Assembly: GCA_934229275.1 (NCBI GenBank)
Contig: CAKQDN010000026.1
Span: 1-25,156, forward strand
DNA from: an uncultured Clostridia bacterium
GTDB taxonomy: Bacteria > Bacillota > Clostridia > Christensenellales > Pumilibacteraceae
Direction: 5' to 3'
Length of the DNA stretch: 25,156 bases
Position 1 is the stretch's first letter, and every line of letters begins with the position of its first letter. Below the pieces are notes generated by a model. It saw only the letters and a program-made list of their open reading frames with translations, searched no databases and had not been told where the DNA came from. Made by a program: the position numbers and the translations under genes. Shown piece by piece: positions 6,560-14,043 of this stretch.

Positions 6560-6690
6560 GGACAGCCAACGAACGCCTGTCCCTACAATAAGAAGTCAAA
6601 AGTTTGTCAAACACTCCCTAACTTAAAAGTTTTTTGCCCACTTTTTTATAAAAAAAGTGCGGTGCTTGCTTTTTTACAAAAAAGTAAGTG
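6560..6690. repeat. Dispersed repeat module: GGACAG-N11-CTGTCC plus two T/A palindromes
   Basis: Part of the 345-base gap between mscL and the glycosidase. GGACAG (6560-6565) and CTGTCC (6577-6582) enclose 11 bases. Then come AAAAGTTTTTTGCCCAC and two tandem palindromes, CACTTTTTTAT... (6639-6659) and CTTGCTTTTTTAC... (6665-6688). The same parts recur at 13.35-13.9 kb, 15.4-15.55 kb and 25.02-25.15 kb. The A/T palindromes would fold as bidirectional terminators in either transcript. Confidence 0.75.
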
Positions 6691-6738
6691 GACAATCGAA
6701 AAGAGTAGTTGCACAATATAACTATTCGGGCAATATCG

Positions 6739-6767
6739 TTGCAATTTTGCCCGGCGTGTGGTATAAT
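6739..6767 (+). promoter_or_regulatory. Promoter of the GH123-like gene
   Basis: TTGCAA (6739-6744), 17 bases, TATAAT (6762-6767), about 25 bases before the ATG at 6792. Confidence 0.7.
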
Positions 6768-6791
6768 CGGAAAAAACGAGGAAGACTGAAT

Positions 6792-8441
6792 ATGATAAAA
6801 GCAAAAATAGTTTCGTCGCTCGAAAAATGTTTCCCGGGCGACGACCCCGATAAATTCGCGGCAATCGAAAACGTAACCGTACTGAAAAACGAGCGTTTTT
6901 CCTTTCAGATAATCGTTCGTGCGGAAAACGAGCAACGCTGCACCTTTACGCGGCTTAAGCTGCGCGGAAAACTCGCCCGCCGAGCCGAAATACGCGCGGT
7001 TGAGTACGTTGCGTCCAAATACCCGTGCTACCCGGACAAAAACGACGATATGTATTTAAACAAGCAGCCCGGTCTTTACCCCGACCTGTTGCAGCCGCTT
7101 TCCGAAAATGACCGCGTTCCGCTCGTAACGGGAGAAGCCAAAGCGTTTATGGTGACGATAGACGATAGCGGCGACTTTTCGGGCGACACGGCGCTTTCCG
7201 TAACGCTGCTCGCGGACGAAAACGTTTTGTTCTCTAAAAAACTGAAAATTCACGTTATTGACGCACTTTTACCCAAGCAAACGCTTATAAATACGCAGTG
7301 GTTCCACGGCGACTGTCTGTCGACGTACTACGGCGTTAAGGTTTTCTCGGCAAAATGGTGGAAAATAGTCGAAAACTTTTTATCCGTTGCCGCAAAAAAC
7401 GGTCAGAACATGATTTTAACGCCGGTGTTTACGCCCGCGCTCGACACGCTCGAAGGCGGCGAACGCCCCACCGTTCAACTTGCGGACGTTTACGTCGACG
7501 AGAACGGAAACTACTCGTTTAAGTATGAAAACCTCGATAAATGGCTGGATTTGTGCCAAAAAATCGGGTTCGAATACTTCGAAATCGCGCACTTTTTCAC
7601 GCAATGGGGAGCCGCTCACGCTCCGAAAATCATGGCACACACGCCACTCGGTTATAAACGCATATTCGGCTGGGAAACCGAAGCCGCAGGCGAGCAGTAC
7701 TCTCGATTTCTGAGCGCGTTTATTCCCGACTTTCTCGCGCACATGAAGCAAAAAGGGCTGGACAAACGCTGCTATTTCCACGTTTCCGACGAGCCGAACG
7801 ACCGCAATCTCGACAGTTACAAAAAGGCGAAAGCGATTATCGAGCCGCTGCTTGAAGGTTATCCGATAACCGACGCGCTTTCGCACTACGAATTCTACGA
7901 AAAAGGCATAGTTTCGCTTCCCGTCGTCGCGACCGACCGCATACACACGTTTATAGACAATAACGTGAAAAATTTGTGGGCGTACTACTGCTGTTGCCAA
8001 TGCAAAGACGTGAGCAACCGCTTTTTCGCGATGCCCGGCGCGCGCACGAGATGCATAGGTTTTCAGATGTTCAAGTACGGCATAAAAGGCTTCCTGCACT
8101 GGGGCTACAACTTTTACTACTCGCAATACTCGATGTCGTTCGTCGATCCGTATCTCGACAGCACAGGCAACTACTTCACTCCCTCGGGCGACTGCTATTC
8201 TGTCTACCCCGCAAGAGACGGCACTGCGCTCGAAAGCATACGCTTGCTCGCTTTTTACGAAGCCCTTCAGGACATGCGTGCGTGCGAATTATGCTCGTCG
8301 CTCATCGGAAAAGAACAGACGGTTGCGCTGCTCGAAAGCGTCATCGGCGAAATACGCTTCGACAAATGCATCGGCTCGTCCACGGTTCTACTCTCTGCGC
8401 GCCGGAAAATCAACGAGGCTATCGAAGCCGCATTAAAATAA
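6792..8441 (+). CDS. DUF4091 / GH123-like glycoside hydrolase
   Basis: 549 residues. The start at 6792 has a GAGGA site 8 bases upstream; the frame is open further upstream but that part overlaps the promoter. An N-terminal beta-sandwich-like region (to about residue 155) precedes a TIM-barrel catalytic region (about 160-520). 'CYFHVSDEPNDRNLDSYKKA' contains the Asp-Glu pair that in GH123 beta-N-acetylgalactosaminidases carries substrate-assisted catalysis; 'LINTQWFHGDCLSTYYGV', 'NGQNMILTPVFTP' and 'KGFLHWGYNFYYSQ' are other blocks shared with DUF4091 proteins. No signal peptide is present, so it acts in the cytoplasm, probably on imported GalNAc- or GlcNAc-containing oligosaccharides. It is monocistronic with its own promoter and terminator. 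Family assignment is good; substrate is not certain. Confidence 0.8.
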   Translation: MIKAKIVSSLEKCFPGDDPDKFAAIENVTVLKNERFSFQIIVRAENEQRCTFTRLKLRGKLARRAEIRAVEYVASKYPCYPDKNDDMYLNKQPGLYPDLLQPLSENDRVPLVTGEAKAFMVTIDDSGDFSGDTALSVTLLADENVLFSKKLKIHVIDALLPKQTLINTQWFHGDCLSTYYGVKVFSAKWWKIVENFLSVAAKNGQNMILTPVFTPALDTLEGGERPTVQLADVYVDENGNYSFKYENLDKWLDLCQKIGFEYFEIAHFFTQWGAAHAPKIMAHTPLGYKRIFGWETEAAGEQYSRFLSAFIPDFLAHMKQKGLDKRCYFHVSDEPNDRNLDSYKKAKAIIEPLLEGYPITDALSHYEFYEKGIVSLPVVATDRIHTFIDNNVKNLWAYYCCCQCKDVSNRFFAMPGARTRCIGFQMFKYGIKGFLHWGYNFYYSQYSMSFVDPYLDSTGNYFTPSGDCYSVYPARDGTALESIRLLAFYEALQDMRACELCSSLIGKEQTVALLESVIGEIRFDKCIGSSTVLLSARRKINEAIEAALK

Positions 8442-8465
8442 AGAACCTATAATTTTCAGCGTAAA

Positions 8466-8499
8466 AAAACCGTGCGATCGAACGTGACCGCGCGGTTTT
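8466..8499. terminator. Bidirectional terminator between GH123-like gene and truA
   Basis: AAAACCGTGCG (8466-8476) pairs with CGCGCGGTTTT (8489-8499) with one G-T wobble and a 12-base loop. A and T tracts flank both sides. It serves the two convergent genes. Confidence 0.85.
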
Positions 8500-8522
8500 C
8501 GTTATTTTATTCGTTTTCGGAT

Positions 8523-9278
8523 TCAACCGATTTTTTCGATTTTGTCGTACTCGACCTTTTCGAGAGTCAAGCCCTTGGGCGGCAGCGTGAGAACGTTTTC
8601 TAGACGAGTGCCGCCGTTAAGCGCAGCCGCAATATCGCCGGTTGTTATTTTCCCCTGACCCGCCGCCACGACCGCTCCGGACATGATTCGCACCATGTTG
8701 TACAAAAAGCCGTCGCCGCGCACAATAAACTCGTAAAAGTCGGTTTTTTTGTTTATCTCCGCCGAAAAAATCGTTTTAACGGGCGACGAGTGCGACGAAC
8801 TGTCGGTTTTAAATGCCGAAAAATCGTGCTTTCCGACGAAAGCCGAGCACGCCGCACGCATATTCTGCTCGCTGAGGCTGCCCTTGACGAAATAGGCGTC
8901 GCGGTTTATAAGCGGCTTGATATGTTCGCCACAATAGAAGCGATAGACGTACGTTTTGCTCACCACGTTTTTGCGCGCGTGAAAATCTTTTCCAACCTCG
9001 ACGCTGCTCTGGCAAACGACGTCGCCGGGCAGAAATCGGTTGAGTTTATAGCACACTCTGTCCGCCGGGAGTTTCGTGTCGGCGTCGAAATGAAAAAAGT
9101 ACTGTCTTGCGCTCACGCCGGCGTCGGTACGACTACAACCTTCCGCCTTGATTTTGCTTCCGAACAATTTTTCGAGCGCGGTTTCGACCGCTTCCTGCAC
9201 CGTTTTCGTATTGTCGTTTCGCTGCCAGCCGCCGTAATTTTTCCCGAGGTATTGAAGTTCCGTCAAAAATCTTCTCAA
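8523..9278 (-). CDS. truA: tRNA pseudouridine(38-40) synthase TruA
   Basis: TruA converts uridines 38-40 of the tRNA anticodon arm to pseudouridine. The catalytic Asp lies in 'CSRTDAGVSARQ' (about residue 52); 'YLGKNYGGWQRN' (10-21), 'FHARKNVVSKTYVYRF' and 'GDGFLYNMVRIMSGAVV' are the other family blocks. 251 residues is the usual bacterial length. Its ATG lies 2 bases after the glmM stop, so it is translationally coupled as the last gene of a COG2426-glmM-truA group. Confidence 0.95.
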   Translation of the reverse strand: MRRFLTELQYLGKNYGGWQRNDNTKTVQEAVETALEKLFGSKIKAEGCSRTDAGVSARQYFFHFDADTKLPADRVCYKLNRFLPGDVVCQSSVEVGKDFHARKNVVSKTYVYRFYCGEHIKPLINRDAYFVKGSLSEQNMRAACSAFVGKHDFSAFKTDSSSHSSPVKTIFSAEINKKTDFYEFIVRGDGFLYNMVRIMSGAVVAAGQGKITTGDIAAALNGGTRLENVLTLPPKGLTLEKVEYDKIEKIG

Positions 9279-9280
9279 AG

Positions 9281-10564
9281 TTATTTTGCCACCGAATTGA
9301 TGTATTTTTTGAATTCGGACAGTATTTCGTCCACGAGCGCGCCGTTTTCACTCTCCGCCATGACTCGTACTTTCGGCTCCGTACCGGACATACGCATGAT
9401 TATTCTGCCGTTACCGGCGAGTTTCTGCTCGCTTTCTTCCAGAAGGTGCAGAATCCACTTGTCGTACATTATAGCAGGCTCGGCGTATTCCGCTATCGCC
9501 TTTTGCGGCACGAGCGCGAGTTTTTCGGGAGCGTGCAGTTCGCCGTCGCGGAACAGTGCTTTGGTCAAAAATATCGCGCTGAGTATTCCGTCGCCCGTAG
9601 TAGCCGCAGGATAAACGATGTAGTGCCCCGACTGTTCGCCGCCGAGGTTATAGCCGTTGCGGTACATAAGGTCACAGATGTGCTTGTCGCCGACAGGAGT
9701 GCGCAGCAATTTTTTGCCGTCTTTCATCAGCGCTTTTTCGAGCGCGAGATTGTTTAGTACCGTGCCGACCACCACGTTGTCTTTAAGCGGAATACTCTTG
9801 CTTATGTTATACAGAACGGTGTCGCCGTCAATCACTTCGCCGTCCATGACCACGGCAAGACGATCGGCGTCGCCGTCGAACGCAAAGCCGAGGCGGCAGT
9901 CGGTGCCTTCCATGCTTCTTGCGACGTAGTCGGGATGAAGCGCGCCGCAACCGCTGTTTATCTTTTCTCCGCGAAGAGAACTGTTATCCACCATCACGGT
10001 CGCACCCAGCGATTCGAAAACCTGCTTTGCAACCGTTGCCGACGCTCCGTAAGCGCAGTCGAGCCACACTTTAAGACCGGAAAAATCGGCGTCCGCCGTA
10101 GCGGTTAAAAAGTCGATATATTTCTTTCTCGCCGCGACGTAATTTACCGTTTTGCCCTTTTCGCCCTCGAACACGGGCGGATTGTCGATGTAGTATTCGA
10201 TGCTGTTTTCCTGCTCGGGCGTGAGTTTTATGCCGTTGCAGTCGAACACTTTAATGCCGTTGTATTCGGGCGGATTGTGCGACGCGCTTATCATAACGCC
10301 GCAGCGCGCTTTCGTGGTCACGGCGAGATGAGCCACGGCAGGCGTGGGCAGTATTCCGAGCAACACCGCGTTTCCGCCTGCCTCGGTTATGCCGTCCACA
10401 ATGGCTTTTTCGAGCGCCGAACCCGAAACTCTCGTATCGCGTCCGACGACGTAGTCGCCTTTTCCGAAGTATTGGCAAAGCGCCTTACCCGTTTTATACG
10501 CAAGAGAAGCGTCCAGTTTTTCGCCGTACTTTCCCCTTATTCCGTCCGTTCCGAAGTATTTCAT
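9281..10564 (-). CDS. glmM: Phosphoglucosamine mutase GlmM
   Basis: GlmM interconverts glucosamine-6-phosphate and glucosamine-1-phosphate, the step after GlmS on the way to UDP-GlcNAc for peptidoglycan. Visible: 'MKYFGTDGIRG' at the N-terminus, the phosphoserine loop 'GVMISASHNPPEYNGIK' (Ser near residue 94), the metal loop 'FAFDGDADR', the sugar-binding 'LGGEQSGHYI' and the phosphate-binding 'MRMSGTEPKVRVM'. At 427 residues it is slightly shorter than the 445-450 typical of E. coli and B. subtilis. An AGGAG site precedes the ATG by about 10 bases. It lies between the COG2426 gene (104-base gap without clear terminator or promoter) and truA (2-base gap). glmS is 1 kb away and divergent. Confidence 0.95.
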   Translation of the reverse strand: MKYFGTDGIRGKYGEKLDASLAYKTGKALCQYFGKGDYVVGRDTRVSGSALEKAIVDGITEAGGNAVLLGILPTPAVAHLAVTTKARCGVMISASHNPPEYNGIKVFDCNGIKLTPEQENSIEYYIDNPPVFEGEKGKTVNYVAARKKYIDFLTATADADFSGLKVWLDCAYGASATVAKQVFESLGATVMVDNSSLRGEKINSGCGALHPDYVARSMEGTDCRLGFAFDGDADRLAVVMDGEVIDGDTVLYNISKSIPLKDNVVVGTVLNNLALEKALMKDGKKLLRTPVGDKHICDLMYRNGYNLGGEQSGHYIVYPAATTGDGILSAIFLTKALFRDGELHAPEKLALVPQKAIAEYAEPAIMYDKWILHLLEESEQKLAGNGRIIMRMSGTEPKVRVMAESENGALVDEILSEFKKYINSVAK

Positions 10565-10668
10565 TTATCTCCGTCTCCTATTTTTATTTCGCGCGCGAAC
10601 ACAGTACCGATTTCGTGCTAATTTTTCGGTTTTGCGCGATTATTGCATGTTTTTTTGCCGACTTATTC

Positions 10669-11319
10669 TCAATCGGCTTTGTTTTGCTCTTCCGTAGGCT
10701 TGTTTTCCGTCGATTCGTCCTTGTTCTTGCGGAAAAACGCCTTGAACAAAAGAACGATCACGACCACGACCGCGATCGCAGCCACTGCCAATATAATAAT
10801 ATTTATGACGCGCTGCGGCAGGAAGGTACACAGAAGAGCCAGTATTCCGCACGCGACGGCGTTCCCCGCCAGCACGGAAATGAGCGCTTTATGGTATTTA
10901 AGTCCGATTATCGAGCCTACCGCGCAGCCCGTCCACACCCCGGTCAGCGGCAGCGGTATGGCGACGAATATGAACAGTCCGAGCATTTTTTTTAAATCCG
11001 ACCCGTTTTTATCGACGCTAAGCGACTTTTTGGCGAACTTTTCGTACACGGCTTCGCCGAGTTTGCGGAAAACTTTGGTTTTGGACAGCCATCTGATAAA
11101 CGGGATAAGAACGAGCAGCAATAGCGGCGCCGGCAGCGACGAGCCGAGAAATCCGATAAAAAACGACTGCCACGCTTTATATCCGCAGGTGAGCGCCATC
11201 GGTACGGCAAGCCGCGCTTCGACTATCGGGAGCATGGCAAGGATAACCACGGCTATCCAGGGATAGTCAAGTCTGTCCATAAGAATATTTTTAAGGTTTT
11301 CGATTGCCTGATCGAGCAT
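10669..11319 (-). CDS. COG2426 small multidrug-export family membrane protein
   Basis: 216 residues. Four or five membrane segments: about 23-42 ('AVVILAMLPIVEARLAVPMA'), 50-75, 115-135 ('MLGLFIFVAIPLPLTGVWTG'), 140-162 and 170-192. 'PIVEARLAVPMAL' and 'IPLPLTGVWTG' are the paired re-entrant-like blocks of the PF06695/COG2426 family, related to the DedA fold. The last 25 residues are a charged cytoplasmic tail. The family is annotated as putative small multidrug export; substrate is not known, and a lipid-related role is equally possible. It has its own consensus promoter back to back with that of glmS, and glmM and truA follow on the same strand. Confidence 0.8.
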   Translation of the reverse strand: MLDQAIENLKNILMDRLDYPWIAVVILAMLPIVEARLAVPMALTCGYKAWQSFFIGFLGSSLPAPLLLLVLIPFIRWLSKTKVFRKLGEAVYEKFAKKSLSVDKNGSDLKKMLGLFIFVAIPLPLTGVWTGCAVGSIIGLKYHKALISVLAGNAVACGILALLCTFLPQRVINIIILAVAAIAVVVVIVLLFKAFFRKNKDESTENKPTEEQNKAD

Positions 11320-11353
11320 TCTTCACTCCTTTATGCTAGCCTGCATAGTATTT

Positions 11354-11382
11354 ATTATAGTGCTTTTTTTCTCGTTTGTCAA
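11354..11382 (-). promoter_or_regulatory. Promoter of the COG2426-glmM-truA group
   Basis: On the minus strand TTGACA (11382-11377), 17 bases, TATAAT (11359-11354), both consensus; 18 bases separate its -35 box from that of the divergent glmS promoter. Confidence 0.8.
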
Positions 11383-11399
11383 TTATTTGGCTATAACGG

Positions 11400-11428
11400 T
11401 TGACAAAGGCGCGCGTTTATGTTTTAAT
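11400..11428 (+). promoter_or_regulatory. Promoter of glmS
   Basis: TTGACA (11400-11405), 17 bases, TTTAAT (11423-11428). The predicted transcript start is about 11435, leaving about 105 bases of leader. Confidence 0.65.
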
Positions 11429-11435
11429 ATATGAA

Positions 11436-11519
11436 TACGCAAGCAGCGACGTCGGCACCGAAAACGACGGATAAAGCAATTAGCACGGGTTTACCCGCTA
11501 TGGCGCGGCGCGGACTTGC
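11436..11519 (+). promoter_or_regulatory. Structured glmS leader without a glmS-ribozyme core
   Basis: GCAAG near 11439 can pair with CTTGC near 11515, closing a multi-branch structure. Inside are a hairpin CGTCG-(10 bases)-CGACG (near 11450-11469) and a hairpin CGGG-TTTA-CCCG (near 11488-11499). In Bacillota glmS is commonly preceded by the self-cleaving, GlcN6P-sensing glmS ribozyme, but this leader is too short and lacks its conserved AGCGCC cleavage-site segment. No known riboswitch consensus was recognised. An attenuating or ligand-sensing role is inference. Confidence 0.4.
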
Positions 11520-11539
11520 AAAAAAGGAGACGGACTTAA

Positions 11540-13348
11540 ATGTGTGGAATAGTAGGATTTACGGGCAGACGGCAGGCTGCTCCCGTTTTGTTTGCCGGAC
11601 TTAAAAAACTGGAATACCGCGGCTACGACAGCAGCGGCGTCGCGACCATAGACGAGGGCTCTGTTCACCTCGTCAAGACCAAGGGCAGAGTGAGCGATCT
11701 CGTCGAAAAATCGAAGGACGGCGCGCTTCTTCCCGGCTTTTTCGGAATAGGTCACACGCGGTGGGCGACGCACGGCGCTCCGTCCGACGTGAACGCGCAC
11801 CCGATGGTATCGAACGGCGGCAATTTCGCACTCGTACATAACGGAATCATTGAAAATTACGCTGTTATAAAAGACGAACTTATCGCGTCGGGCTACACTT
11901 TCAAGTCGGAAACCGATACGGAAGTGCTTGTCAATCTTATCGAGCGCGAATACGAATCGTGCCGCGACGTGCTTACGGCTTTGTCGAAAGCGATATCCGA
12001 GGCGCGCGGCTCGTTTGCGCTCGGGCTTATCACGCCGCTCTGTCCGGGAGAGATTTTTGCCGTACGTCGGCATGCTCCGCTTATCGTGGGCGCAGGCACC
12101 GATTTCAACATGATTGCCTCCGACATACCCGCGCTTTTAGGAAAAACCGATAAAGTCGTTATTCCCGACGAGGACTGCATCGTCCGTCTGAGTGCCGATA
12201 AAATTGCGCTTTACGACGGCAATCTCGAGCCTGTCGAGCCTAAATACAATTATTTCGAGACTTCGGAAAACGACAGCGACAAAGACGGTTTTCCGCATTT
12301 TATGCTGAAAGAGATATATCAGCAGCCCGAAGCGGTCGGAAAAATACTTCTGGATACCGAGAGGACTGCTCGGATGTCGGCGTTCCTGAAAGAAAAATTC
12401 GGCGGTTTTCCGCAAAAAATAGACGTGGTCGGCTGCGGCTCGGCATACCACGCAGGTCTGGTCGGCAAATATTTCATCGAAAGCGTCGCGCGTATTCCGG
12501 TTGAGGCGTACACCGCCGGCGAATACCGTTACAAGGGAGTCATCACGGGCGAAAAAACGCTGACGGTGATAATCAGTCAGAGCGGCGAAACGGCTGATTC
12601 GCTTGCCGCGCTCAAAGAGGCGAAGTCGCTGCACTCCCCCGTTCTCGGCATTGTCAACGCGGAATTTTCCTCGATTGCGCGCGAGAGCGACTGCGTATTT
12701 TTCACCGATGCCGGCACGGAAATCGCCGTTGCAACCACGAAAGGCTACTGCACGCAGGTTGCCGCTTTATTCAGACTTGCGCTGGCTCTTTGCGTTGACC
12801 GCGAAAAAATCGCGTACTATTCGAGCGAATTTGCTCGCGTTCCGGCGCTTATGAGTGCGGTTATAAACAGTCGCGACAAGATTTTCTCGGCGGCAAAGTA
12901 CGTCGCTTCGCGCGAGGACGCTTATTTTATCGGCAGGTGCTGCGACTACGCCACCGCGTGCGAGGGCGCGCTCAAACTCAAAGAAATTTCGTACATACAC
13001 GCCGAAGCGTATGCGGCAGCCGAACTCAAGCACGGCACGATTTCGCTTATCTGCGAGGGCGTTCCGGTGATTGCTTTGTCGTTCGATCCCGCTCTCGACG
13101 AGAAAATGCTGTCGAGCGTTAAAGAAGTGCGTTCGCGCGGCGGCGTTGTGTTCGGGATCACGTCCTCTTCCGACGTTCGCTGGGCTAAGGAATGTTCGGC
13201 GGTTATCGATATTCCTGCTTGCGATCGTTTTATAAGCGCGCTCGTCGCCATACCGGCACTGCAACTTCTCGGTTACTACGCGGCTGAAATGCGCGGCTGC
13301 GACATCGATAAGCCTCGCAATCTCGCCAAATCCGTAACCGTCGAATAA
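11540..13348 (+). CDS. glmS: Glutamine-fructose-6-phosphate aminotransferase (isomerizing) GlmS
   Basis: GlmS makes glucosamine-6-phosphate from fructose-6-phosphate and glutamine, the entry step to amino sugars. The start codon gives MCGIVGF, with Cys2 as the glutaminase nucleophile after Met removal; 'LEYRGYDSSGVA' and 'GHTRWATHG' complete the N-terminal Ntn-hydrolase domain (1-240). Two SIS sugar-isomerase domains follow ('GCGSAYHAGL', 'VIISQSGETADSLAAL', 'AAAELKHGTISLI'), ending in the conserved 'DKPRNLAKSVTVE'. 602 residues is the normal length. An AAGGAG site lies 10 bases before the ATG. It is divergent from glmM, sharing the intergenic region with the COG2426 gene. A T/A palindrome immediately after the stop probably ends transcription. 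Confidence 0.96.
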   Translation: MCGIVGFTGRRQAAPVLFAGLKKLEYRGYDSSGVATIDEGSVHLVKTKGRVSDLVEKSKDGALLPGFFGIGHTRWATHGAPSDVNAHPMVSNGGNFALVHNGIIENYAVIKDELIASGYTFKSETDTEVLVNLIEREYESCRDVLTALSKAISEARGSFALGLITPLCPGEIFAVRRHAPLIVGAGTDFNMIASDIPALLGKTDKVVIPDEDCIVRLSADKIALYDGNLEPVEPKYNYFETSENDSDKDGFPHFMLKEIYQQPEAVGKILLDTERTARMSAFLKEKFGGFPQKIDVVGCGSAYHAGLVGKYFIESVARIPVEAYTAGEYRYKGVITGEKTLTVIISQSGETADSLAALKEAKSLHSPVLGIVNAEFSSIARESDCVFFTDAGTEIAVATTKGYCTQVAALFRLALALCVDREKIAYYSSEFARVPALMSAVINSRDKIFSAAKYVASREDAYFIGRCCDYATACEGALKLKEISYIHAEAYAAAELKHGTISLICEGVPVIALSFDPALDEKMLSSVKEVRSRGGVVFGITSSSDVRWAKECSAVIDIPACDRFISALVAIPALQLLGYYAAEMRGCDIDKPRNLAKSVTVE

Positions 13349-13350
13349 CT

Positions 13351-13391
13351 TACTTTTTTGTAAAAAAGTAGGCAAAAAACTTTTGGGCTAG
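13351..13391. repeat. T/A palindrome repeat after glmS (probable terminator)
   Basis: TACTTTTTTG-TAAAAAAGTA (13351-13370) is a perfect palindrome, followed by GGCAAAAAACTTTTG and GCTAGG. It starts 3 bases after the glmS stop. Copies of the same unit occur at 6.62, 13.45, 13.55, 13.85, 15.41, 15.51 and 25.02 kb, in both orientations. Confidence 0.75.
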
Positions 13392-13402
13392 GGGAATAAT
13401 AA

Positions 13403-13548
13403 AACAAGGTTGGTTTTTCTGCTTAAACTTCGCAGATTAACCAACCTTGTTTTCTTTGTAAAAAAGTGGACAAAAAACTTTTGAGTCAGGTGTTCGTCAA
13501 TGCCAAGGTTGGTTTTTCTGCTTATGTGTGGCGGATTAACCAACCTTG
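13403..13548. repeat. Two tandem AAGGTTGG hairpin repeats separated by a T/A unit
   Basis: AACAAGGTTGGTT (13403-13415) pairs with AACCAACCTTGTT (13439-13451), and about 100 bases later CAAGGTTGGTT (13504-13514) pairs with AACCAACCTTG (13538-13548). Inner TCTGC/GCAGA bases extend the first stem. A copy of the T/A unit (13451-13490) separates them. A 19-base inverse match of the left arm (AAGGTTGGTTTTTCTGCTT) is at 15372-15390. Confidence 0.75.
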
Positions 13549-13586
13549 TTTTTTGGAAAAAAACAGGCAAAAAACTTTTGTGCTAG
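13549..13586. repeat. T/A unit copy, degenerate
   Basis: A weaker copy of the T/A unit with the conserved AGGCAAAAAACTTTTG and GCTAG end directly after the second AAGGTTGG hairpin. Confidence 0.6.
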
Positions 13587-13620
13587 AATTGTTTGGCAAA
13601 CGCACTCGGCTTGTGACCCC

Positions 13621-13701
13621 TTGTAGGGGAGGGGCGCGACGCGTTAAGCGAATAGTCCGGTGGACTATTCGTAGCCAAAGCGGGAAGCAATTTATAATTG
13701 C
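13621..13701 (+). repeat. Left arm of an 81-bp perfect inverted repeat
   Basis: Bases 13621-13701 are identical to the reverse complement of 15238-15318, and similarity continues about 20 bases further with one indel. Inside the arm are two hairpins: GAATAGTCC and GGACTATTC around GGT (13650-13670), and GCAATT and AATTGC around TAT (13687-13701). Together the arms bracket the lipoprotein gene at 14044-15108. No transposase is seen; it could be a MITE-like or REP-like element. Confidence 0.9.
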
Positions 13702-13850
13702 GACCCGGACTCCCCCCTCCCTCAAACCGGAAGTTAGGTTTTTAACATACGCCGATACAGAACGATCCACCAGTCACCTGACGGCGCCAGCCCCCTTTGC
13801 GAAAAGGGGCCTTTAAATAAGGTCGATTGCTTGATAGAACAGGCTATCAA
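13702..13850. other. Non-coding stretch with a GC-rich hairpin
   Basis: No gene is seen. A hairpin of GCCCC and GGGGC arms with inner TTT/AAA pairing lies at 13790-13810 after a GATCCACCAGTCACCTG segment. It looks like part of an intergenic repeat element, but no second copy is present in the window. Confidence 0.4.
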
Positions 13851-13914
13851 ACTCAAAAGTTTTTGATTTTACTTTTTACAAAAAGTAAACGGGACAGGCG
13901 TCCGTTGGCTGTCC
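13851..13914. repeat. T/A unit plus GGACAG-N11-CTGTCC repeat
   Basis: AAAAGTTTTTGATTTTAC with a TTTTTACAAAAAG palindrome (13851-13889, reverse orientation), then GGACAG (13892-13897), 11 bases, CTGTCC (13909-13914) and CCTGCAA. Same composite as at 6560-6690, in inverted order. Confidence 0.75.
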
Positions 13915-13949
13915 CTGCAAAAAAACGGTGAAATTATTTAAAAACATGC

Positions 13950-13984
13950 AAAAAGGCTCGCTTACACATGAAGGGAGCCTTTTT
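13950..13984 (-). terminator. Terminator of the lipoprotein gene
   Basis: AAAAAGGCTC (13950-13959) and GAGCCTTTTT (13975-13984) form a perfect 10-bp stem with T tracts on both strands, about 60 bases beyond the stop codon at 14044. Confidence 0.85.
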
Positions 13985-14043
13985 TGTCTTGTAATTATAA
14001 GAACTTATTTAATCTTTTGTTCGATAAGCGTTCGAAAAAATCG

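Noticed and set aside
11429..11539. glmS ribozyme
   Set aside because: The leader is too short and the conserved cleavage-site and core segments are not visible.
13403..13586. CRISPR array
   Set aside because: Only two hairpin repeats at about 100-base spacing, separated by another repeat rather than unique spacers, and no cas genes.
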